From: Candidatus Omnitrophota bacterium
GTDB lineage: Bacteria > Omnitrophota > Gorgyraeia > Gygaellales > Profunditerraquicolaceae
NCBI GenBank assembly: GCA_028714595.1
Contig: JAQTMD010000025.1
Span: 1-13,005 of the forward strand
Reading direction: 5' to 3'
DNA: 13,005 nucleotides
Shown here: positions 7,369 to 13,005 of the stretch, one piece after another
Numbering within the stretch: the first letter of the stretch is position 1
Layout: every line of letters starts with the position of its first letter
Program-made: the position numbers and the translations under genes
The notes under the pieces: generated by a model
Databases searched by the model: none
The model's input: only the letters and a program-made list of their open reading frames with translations
What the model was told of the DNA's origin: nothing

Positions 7369-9356
7369 GCAAAAACGTCCTCTACATCACGGATACCGGC
7401 AGTATTTGCGGCGGCGGAGAGATAAGCCTCCTGAACCTTCTCGCGAACCTGGACAGGACGAAGTATGAACCTGTGGCGGCCGTGCCCGACGAGGGAGACC
7501 TTTTCCGGCGGCTTGCCGCGTGCGGGGTGAAGACCTGTTTATTCGGTTACCGGAAGGTGCTCAATCCTTTTGCCGTCGGAACGACCATCCGCGCGATCAG
7601 GAGGCTCTGTGAGATCATCCGGTCGGAACGGATCGAGCTCGTACATACCAATTCCACCGGCGGCATCGTGTTTTTGGCGGGCATTGCCTGCGTACTGTGC
7701 GCAAAGCCCCTTGTCTCGCACAACCGGATCATTGACACGGGTCTTCTCTCGGACTGCCTGCAGGCAGCGCTCTCGCGGCGGATCATCGTCATCTCCAGGA
7801 TGATGGCCGGCAAATTCGTGTTTCGCCTGGCGCATGAGAAGGTTGCCTGCATATACAACGGCCTGGACCTGCGGCAGTGGACTGTTCATGCCGACGGCAA
7901 GAGCTTTAAAAAGGAGCTCGGGGTTTCTGCCGACGCGCCTCTGGTGGTCTGCGCCGGCACGTACACGCGCGGAAAAGGGTTTGAGTATTTGATAAAGGCC
8001 CTGGCTGTGCTCAAGGAACGGATGCCGTCGATACGGGCCTGTATCGTCGGCATGCAGCGCAAGGATTCAGGTCCCTATCTGCATTCATTGCAGCGGCAGG
8101 CCGCGCGCCTCGGGGTTGCGGAGATGATTTCTTTTCTCCCCCGACAGGACGATATGAACCGCATTTACTCGGCAATGGATGTGCTGGCATTCCCTTCGCT
8201 GATCGATCCGTTCGGCAGGATATTGATCGAGGCCATGGCCTGCGGTAAACCTGCGGTCGGGTTTGCATTCGGGGGAGCGCGCGAGCTCATCGAAGACAAC
8301 AAGACCGGTTTCCTGGTCAGGCCCGGGGATTATCGGCAGTTCGCCGGAAAACTCGAAACGATCCTGAACGACAAGGCGCTGGCACAACGATTCGGCCAAG
8401 ACGCGCGCCTGCGCTGCGAGCGGTTCTTCGACATACGCACGCATGCCCGCTCAATGCAGCGGCTTTATGATGAAGTACTGGAGGACCCTGCAGCGGGGTA
8501 TGTGTCGTGCGCGCTCTGCGCAAGCAGCAGATTTCGCGTACTCAATACCTGTGCCGTCACCGGGGAAGACGGCCATGTACCGCAGGCGCGGCTTCGCCTC
8601 TGCCGTTGCCTGGAATGCGGCCTGGTCTATGTCAATCCCCAGCCGAAGATATCAGACGATCTCTACGCAGAAGATTATTTTAACGCCGGGTACATGAAAT
8701 TTTACGGCAGGGACAGACAAGACGCGGCCCAGTCAAACGAACCGTTCGACTGGAGGAGGGGGCTTATCCTGAGGTTCAAACCGGCAGGGAATTTGTTGGA
8801 TATCGGCTGTGCCAGCGGAGAGTTCCTGGCCTTGATGCGTGACGGCGGCTGGAACACCACAGGCATCGATATCTCGGAGTATGCCGTGCAGGCTGCGCGC
8901 ACGCAGTACAACCTGGACGTCCGGAAAGGGAGGCTCCCCGACATGCATTTTGCCGACGCCTCGTTCGACGCGGTCTCGGCAGGGGACGTCCTGGAGCACG
9001 TCCCTGACCCCGTGGATTTTCTGGTCGAGGCAGGCAGGGTTTTAAAAGACGACGGCATCCTGTACCTTGCCGTGCCCAATTTCGCCAGCGTACACTACGG
9101 CCTCATGAGTTTTATCGCCGGGTTCAACCACAAAAACTATTTTGTCCTGCCGCACCATCTTTACCATTTCAGCCCCGCGACAGCGACCATGCTTTTGGAG
9201 AAGGCCGGCTTCACGGTCGCTGAACGGATTTTTACCGAATCCAGAATTCAGGAGAAAGGCGTGCGCAGATTCGTCATGCAAACCATATTTTTACTGGGCA
9301 GGATCATGCGGGCCAAGGACAGGATGGTGCTCATCGCACGGAAAAGGAGATCATGA
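7365..9356 (+). CDS. GT4 glycosyltransferase fused to a zinc-knuckle SAM methyltransferase
   Basis: The 663-residue two-enzyme protein has no stop or frame break. Residues 1-370 are a complete GT4: GSICGGGEISLLNLL (12-26), SHNRIID (118-124), IYNGLDL (163-169), VVCAGTYTRGKGFEYL (194-209), and DPFGRILIEAMACGKP (281-296), where Asp281 replaces the usual first Glu of EX7E and E289 is kept. Residues 379-663 are a methyltransferase: CALC (382-385), CLECGLVYVNPQP (415-427), SAM motif LLDIGCASGEF (477-487), DVLEH (541-545) and HHLYHFSP (597-604). The join is abrupt, with about nine residues between the GT's last helix and the first cysteine pair. The second half resembles the methyltransferase at 3094. 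The protein could add a sugar and methylate it in one complex. It overlaps its neighbours by ATGA at both ends. Confidence 0.9.
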   Translation: MSKNVLYITDTGSICGGGEISLLNLLANLDRTKYEPVAAVPDEGDLFRRLAACGVKTCLFGYRKVLNPFAVGTTIRAIRRLCEIIRSERIELVHTNSTGGIVFLAGIACVLCAKPLVSHNRIIDTGLLSDCLQAALSRRIIVISRMMAGKFVFRLAHEKVACIYNGLDLRQWTVHADGKSFKKELGVSADAPLVVCAGTYTRGKGFEYLIKALAVLKERMPSIRACIVGMQRKDSGPYLHSLQRQAARLGVAEMISFLPRQDDMNRIYSAMDVLAFPSLIDPFGRILIEAMACGKPAVGFAFGGARELIEDNKTGFLVRPGDYRQFAGKLETILNDKALAQRFGQDARLRCERFFDIRTHARSMQRLYDEVLEDPAAGYVSCALCASSRFRVLNTCAVTGEDGHVPQARLRLCRCLECGLVYVNPQPKISDDLYAEDYFNAGYMKFYGRDRQDAAQSNEPFDWRRGLILRFKPAGNLLDIGCASGEFLALMRDGGWNTTGIDISEYAVQAARTQYNLDVRKGRLPDMHFADASFDAVSAGDVLEHVPDPVDFLVEAGRVLKDDGILYLAVPNFASVHYGLMSFIAGFNHKNYFVLPHHLYHFSPATATMLLEKAGFTVAERIFTESRIQEKGVRRFVMQTIFLLGRIMRAKDRMVLIARKRRS

Positions 9357-10462
9357 TCGATCTTCGTCTTGCGATAAAAGGCCTCTACCTCGCCGTGCGG
9401 AACGCAGCGCTTAGCCTCTGCATCCGTCCGCGCAAGGCAGCGCACCCGGACCCGGGAAAGGTGCAAAAGATTCTGGCGGTGCGTCTTGACCGCATCGGCG
9501 ACATGGTGGTTTCCGAGCCTGCCTTGAGGACATTGCACGAATTGTTCCCCCGGGCGCGATTGACCGTGTTGACGCGCCCGGAGACCCTGCCGTTGCTGCG
9601 CGCCGTGCCGTGGATCGACGAGGTCCTTGTATACGGAGGTTTTTTCAAGACCGCAGCAGGGCTGCGCAGGCAGCGGTTTTCGCTGGCCATTGACCTGCTT
9701 ATGGACTATACGCTGAAAACCGCGCTCCTGGTGCGCCTGAGCAACGCAGCCGTCACTGCAGGTTTCGACATCGCCGGAAGGGGGCGGGTTTTCAGTATCG
9801 CAGTCAAGCCCGCACAGCCGGGCCTGAAGATGTACCAGCATACGCTTGAGCTGGTCAGGCAGATCGCAGCGCAGTTCGGCATCCGCGGCCCAACAGGAGA
9901 CCGCCAACCGCACCTTATCCTTTGCGAAGATCAGAAGCGGTTTAAAGACGATTTCTACCGGAAAAATTCCCTGGAAGGGCGGATGTGTATCGGCATCCAC
10001 CCGGGGGCGAAATTTCCGAGCCAGCGCTGGCAGCCGGAAAAATTCGTTGAGCTCGGCGACAGGATCTGCGCCGCGGGCGCAAAAGTTATCCTGATCGCAA
10101 GCCGCCCTGAGCAGGCGCTGGCAGAAGGCATCAGCGCCGCTATGAAGAGCAAGCCGGTGGTCTCGATCGGCCTTCCGCTGGATAAGACGGTAGCGCTTAT
10201 CTCGGGCATGCGTATTTTTGTCTGTAATAATTCCGGGCCCCTGCATATCGCTGCGGCGTTGGGGGTGTCCACGGTCTCGACCATGGGACCCACCGACCCC
10301 GTCTTGTGGGCTCCTGCAGGCGAGAAGGCGGTCGTGATCAGGAGGGAGCTTTCCTGCAGCCCCTGCAACAGGGCAGTGTGTGCCGTACATGAGTGCCTCG
10401 GTTCAATAACCGTTAGTGAACTGTGGCAGGCAGTGCAGGGTCAGCTTGCACGCGCAAAATAG
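9353..10462 (+). CDS. GT9 family glycosyltransferase, ADP-heptose:LPS heptosyltransferase-like
   Basis: The 369-residue GT-B protein has the GT9 signature at its N-terminus, ILAVRLDRIGDMVVSEPAL (40-58), with the GD pair at 49-50. HPGAKFPSQRW (216-226), CNNSGPLHIAAALG (291-304) and GPTDPVLWAP (312-321) follow. A C-terminal cysteine set C335-x2-C338-x4-C343-x4-C348 follows; cysteines here are common in RfaF-like members. Relatives (WaaC, WaaF, WaaQ) transfer L-glycero-D-manno-heptose to LPS core, but many GT9 proteins in mixed clusters use other sugars. An N-terminal extension of about 35 residues, partly basic and amphipathic, precedes the first strand and may touch the membrane. AAGGAG at 9344-9349 precedes the ATG, which overlaps the previous stop as ATGA. 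It is the clearest pointer in the window to an LPS-type product. Confidence 0.9.
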   Translation: MIDLRLAIKGLYLAVRNAALSLCIRPRKAAHPDPGKVQKILAVRLDRIGDMVVSEPALRTLHELFPRARLTVLTRPETLPLLRAVPWIDEVLVYGGFFKTAAGLRRQRFSLAIDLLMDYTLKTALLVRLSNAAVTAGFDIAGRGRVFSIAVKPAQPGLKMYQHTLELVRQIAAQFGIRGPTGDRQPHLILCEDQKRFKDDFYRKNSLEGRMCIGIHPGAKFPSQRWQPEKFVELGDRICAAGAKVILIASRPEQALAEGISAAMKSKPVVSIGLPLDKTVALISGMRIFVCNNSGPLHIAAALGVSTVSTMGPTDPVLWAPAGEKAVVIRRELSCSPCNRAVCAVHECLGSITVSELWQAVQGQLARAK

Positions 10463-10469
10463 AGAGCCG

Positions 10470-11183
10470 ATGGATACCGTCACCGCCGTTGATTACGACA
10501 GAGAGATAAAGACTAAACCGGTCGAGCAGATCATCGACGAGAATTACGAACCCAAGGCCCGGGATGCGAAGCTCAGGATCGACATCGTCCTGGATGCGCT
10601 GAAACCCTGCCCCGGAGAGAAAATACTCGACCTGGGTTGCGGTTCAGGCACGTTTGCCTTCCACTGCGTGCGTTCGGGCGCCGTGGCAGTGGGGCTTGAT
10701 TATTCGAACGAGTCGCTGCGGGTCGCCTGCCGGCTCGGTGAACGCTTCGCAAACCGTGCGCTGTTTACGCTGGCTGATGCGCGCTCCCTGCCGTTTTCGG
10801 ATCACCGGTTCGACAAGGTGGTCGCAGCCGATTTCGTGGAGCACATAACGCGCCGGGATAAGGACACTGTCCTGAAAGAGATACGCAGGGTGCTCAAGGA
10901 GCAGGGCACGGCGATCGTCTTTACTCCCAACCGCATCAGGGAGCGCATCGGCACCGCGTACTGGACGATGCGCCATGTCCTGCTGGGGGATAGTGTGCCG
11001 CGGTATGACCTGCATTTCGGGCTCACCGACAGGAGCGAATTCGAACGCCTCCTGCGGGACAACGGTTTTCAGTTTTGTTTGCGGTATTATGACGTGACCC
11101 GGCCGTACCTGGCCCGCATCCCCTTGCTGCGCCGGATCCTTGCCCTGAACCTTTTGTGGGTGGTACAGCCGAAAGAAAGATGA
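10470..11183 (+). CDS. Class I SAM-dependent methyltransferase (UbiE-like fold)
   Basis: The 237-residue single-domain enzyme starts at ATG 10470 behind AGAGAG; an in-frame GTG at 10416 would add 18 unrelated residues inside the GT9 gene. SAM-binding motif I is ILDLGCGSG (52-60), the ribose-binding acidic residue is D77 in GLDYS, LADARSLPF is at 101-109, and DFVEH at 121-125. The post-motif strand with TPNR (152-155) follows the layout of sugar or small-molecule O-methyltransferases. There is no zinc knuckle, unlike the methyltransferases at 3094 and 7365. A tail with hydrophobic helices (213-232) may attach it to membrane-bound glycan. Position between two glycosyltransferase genes argues for glycan methylation rather than quinone synthesis, despite the UbiE-like fold. 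Confidence 0.88.
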   Translation: MDTVTAVDYDREIKTKPVEQIIDENYEPKARDAKLRIDIVLDALKPCPGEKILDLGCGSGTFAFHCVRSGAVAVGLDYSNESLRVACRLGERFANRALFTLADARSLPFSDHRFDKVVAADFVEHITRRDKDTVLKEIRRVLKEQGTAIVFTPNRIRERIGTAYWTMRHVLLGDSVPRYDLHFGLTDRSEFERLLRDNGFQFCLRYYDVTRPYLARIPLLRRILALNLLWVVQPKER

Positions 11184-11205
11184 CCGGGAACAGAGGCCGT
11201 AAGCC

Positions 11206-12357
11206 ATGAAGACTTTGCTCGTCACCCTCGATTTTCCTCCCATTATCGGAGGGATCTCAACGGTGTTCTACAATATCTGGAAGCATCTTTCCCGGCAGGA
11301 ACATTTGATCCTGGCGCCGATGGCAGAGGGCGATGCTGCCTGGGACCGCGGGTTCGGCACGAACATGCGCCGCCTGTTTTTGCCGGTCGGAGACAGTACC
11401 GGACGCAAGGCAGCGTGCCTGGGCCTGCTGCTTGCGTACAGCCTCTGGGTGGTGCCGAAGGAAAGGGTCAGGTATCTGGTCTGCGGCCAGCCGATGGTCC
11501 CCGGCATAGTCGGCGTTTTTTTTAAGCGGCTGTTCCGGGTGCCGTTCCAGGTCTGGGTCTACGGCGGCGAGGTGATTAAATTCAGGCACAACAGGTTTCT
11601 CTTCGGGTTGTTGAAGCTGGTCCTCAAAGAGGCAGACACGGTAGTGGTCAACAGCGCGTTCACCTTCGGCGTATTCGCCGATCTCGGGGTGCCCCGGGAA
11701 AAGCTCCGGGAGATCACCCCTGCAGTGGATACCGGGATGTTCAGGCCGGGTTTGGCGACCGACGACCTGGTCGAGCGCTACGGCCTTGCGGGCAAGAAAG
11801 TGATCCTGACGGTAGCGCGCCTGAGCGAGCGTAAAGGCCATGACATGGTCCTGCGGGCATTGGCTGCCTCCCGGGACAGGCTCCCCGATTGCAGGCTGCT
11901 CATCGTGGGCACCGGCCCCGACGAAAAACGGCTCGGGGGTCTCGTGTCAAAACTCGGGATCCAGGATATGGTGGTATTCTGCGGGTATATCTCCCATCGC
12001 GACCTGCCGCGGTATTACAATTTGTGCGACGTGCACGTGATGCCGAACCGCGAGGTCGCGGGGCCGGATACGATCGAGGGGTTCGGGTTGTCTTTTATCG
12101 AAGCCAGCGCCTGCGAAAAGCCGGTGATCGGCGGAAGATCAGGCGGCGCCTTTGAAGCGGTGGAAAACGGCGTCACCGGTTTTCTGGTCGACCCCATGAA
12201 TGTCGAGGAATTGAGCGACAAGATCGTGCTGCTCTTGACGGACCAGGCAAAGGCACGCGAGATGGGAATACAGGGCAGGAAGCGCGCACTCCGGCAATTC
12301 CAGTGGGAAGGCAGGGCGCGCATCGTGGAAGAGCTGTTGCAATCGGGGAAGCGATGA
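11206..12357 (+). CDS. GT4 family glycosyltransferase (PimB-like)
   Basis: The 383-residue GT-B protein opens TLLVTLDFPPIIGGISTVFY (3-22), has VYGGEVIKF at 118-126, NSAFTFGVF at 149-157, ILTVARLSERKG (200-211) with donor-phosphate residues R205/K210, and an intact EX7E motif, E291 and E299 in EGFGLSFIEAS. The DFPPxxGG opening and VARLxxRKGxD block are typical of the PimB/mannosyl-transferase branch of GT4. Length is normal. The gene starts 22 bases after the previous stop, the largest gap in the window, with AGAGG at 11192-11196 as a modest ribosome site. A T8 run at 11516-11523 lies within a VFF-coding stretch. It ends in an ATGA overlap with the final gene. The donor sugar is not determined. 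Confidence 0.92.
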   Translation: MKTLLVTLDFPPIIGGISTVFYNIWKHLSRQEHLILAPMAEGDAAWDRGFGTNMRRLFLPVGDSTGRKAACLGLLLAYSLWVVPKERVRYLVCGQPMVPGIVGVFFKRLFRVPFQVWVYGGEVIKFRHNRFLFGLLKLVLKEADTVVVNSAFTFGVFADLGVPREKLREITPAVDTGMFRPGLATDDLVERYGLAGKKVILTVARLSERKGHDMVLRALAASRDRLPDCRLLIVGTGPDEKRLGGLVSKLGIQDMVVFCGYISHRDLPRYYNLCDVHVMPNREVAGPDTIEGFGLSFIEASACEKPVIGGRSGGAFEAVENGVTGFLVDPMNVEELSDKIVLLLTDQAKAREMGIQGRKRALRQFQWEGRARIVEELLQSGKR

Positions 12358-13005
12358 TCAGGAAGCTGTATTACTGGTTTCATGCCATGACGTCGCGGCC
12401 TTCGGAGCGAGGTGAATATTCCTCCGGCCGCTGGCAGGATACGGTGAGGCGGCAGGCCGTTGCCTGGGCCCCGGGATCGCCGGGAGGCAGGCTCCTTGAG
12501 ATCGGCTGCGGCGAAGGCCTGCTCCTGGCTCAACTGGCAAAGGAGCGGCCGGGGCTTTCGCTTTCAGGGATCGACAACAGCCGGGAGCGCATCCAGCGCG
12601 CGACGTCCAGACTCGCCGGGCGGGCGGTACACCTTGCCGTGGAGGATGCGACTCGCCTGTCGTTTGCGGATGAATCTTTTGACTGTTGCGTATGCATCAA
12701 TGTCTTCTTCAACATGCCGTCGATCGAAGTGGTCAGGGCTGCGCTTGCCGAGATGAAACGCGTCTCAAAAAGAAACGGCACCTTCATCTTCGATTTCCGC
12801 AATGCCGCAAACCCGCTCCTCGTATTAAAATATGCGCTGGCCCCCTGGTACGATGCGACGGTAAAGGGGTTGCCCCTGAAGACCTACCGGCTCTCGCACA
12901 TGCAGCGGTTACTGGTTGAGCTGGGACTCCAGATCATCGAGACAAAACAGGTCGGCGCAAAGGCCGGGTTTCCGGCTCCGATCATCATGGTCAAGGCGCG
13001 GAAAA
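12354..13005 (+). CDS. Class I SAM-dependent methyltransferase (3'-truncated by the window edge)
   Basis: An open frame starts at ATG 12354, overlaps the previous stop as ATGA and is preceded by GGGGA (12345-12349). It runs to the right edge without a stop, showing 217 residues. Motif I is LLEIGCGEG (47-55), GIDNS (72-76) holds the acidic ribose-binding residue, EDATRLSF is at 97-104, and the post-motif strand is FIFDFRN (144-150). The visible end, APIIMVKARK, looks like the last strand of such enzymes, so little may be missing. It lacks the zinc knuckle and has two consecutive cysteines at 111-112 in the motif after SFD. It is presumably another glycan or lipid-intermediate methyltransferase of the same operon, possibly a chain-end cap, which is speculation. 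Confidence 0.85.
   Translation, partial: MIRKLYYWFHAMTSRPSERGEYSSGRWQDTVRRQAVAWAPGSPGGRLLEIGCGEGLLLAQLAKERPGLSLSGIDNSRERIQRATSRLAGRAVHLAVEDATRLSFADESFDCCVCINVFFNMPSIEVVRAALAEMKRVSKRNGTFIFDFRNAANPLLVLKYALAPWYDATVKGLPLKTYRLSHMQRLLVELGLQIIETKQVGAKAGFPAPIIMVKARK

Noticed and set aside
8443..8697. Small + strand open frame across the fusion junction
   Set aside because: It is in another frame, covers the well-conserved cysteine region of the methyltransferase and has no motif of its own.
8502..9356. Separate methyltransferase gene starting at GTG 8502
   Set aside because: A GGAGG at 8480-8484 is 17 bases away, too far for good initiation, and the frame runs on uninterrupted from the GT4; an internal start is possible but not supported over a fusion.
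9248..10390. Open frame of 380 codons on the minus strand
   Set aside because: It lies opposite the clear GT9 gene, shows no family motif, and arises from codon bias in a GC-rich gene.

Overview
This 13 kb window is a stretch of one glycan-assembly locus. All 13 genes lie on the + strand. Neighbours either overlap by 4 to 16 bases or are separated by at most 22 bases, and no terminator or internal promoter stands out, so the whole window looks like part of one long operon that continues past both ends. The heptosyltransferase-type GT9 protein and the flippase fragment suggest a Gram-negative bacterium building an LPS O-antigen/core or a similar surface polysaccharide. Base composition is moderately GC-rich (high fifties per cent by eye) and uniform. 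I cannot name the genus; an environmental lineage such as Omnitrophota, Nitrospirota or a delta-type proteobacterium would fit, but this is a guess.

Layout: the C-terminal part of a multi-spanning flippase (3-533); two GT2 glycosyltransferases of the rhamnosyltransferase-like type (552-1433, 1418-2344); a WaaE/KdtX-like GT2 (2346-3107); a methyltransferase with an N-terminal four-cysteine knuckle (3094-4125); another rhamnosyltransferase-like GT2 (4128-5087); two GT4 enzymes (5102-6223, 6226-7368); a 663-residue GT4-methyltransferase fusion (7365-9356); a GT9 heptosyltransferase-like protein (9353-10462); a small class I methyltransferase (10470-11183); a GT4 enzyme (11206-12357); and a final methyltransferase that runs off the right edge (12354-13005).

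Together there are nine glycosyltransferase domains (4 GT2, 4 GT4, 1 GT9) and four methyltransferase domains. The simplest reading is that the GTs add sugars one after another to a lipid-linked or core acceptor on the cytoplasmic face of the inner membrane, the methyltransferases decorate or cap the sugars, and the flippase moves the product across the membrane. No polymerase (Wzy), chain-length regulator or nucleotide-sugar synthesis gene is visible here, so those must lie elsewhere. The least ordinary item is the GT4-methyltransferase fusion, whose methyltransferase half resembles the stand-alone methyltransferase at 3094-4125. Several GTs also carry substitutions in their signature acidic motifs.

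There is no gene-free stretch longer than 22 bases between genes, and I saw no RNA gene, mobile element or CRISPR array.
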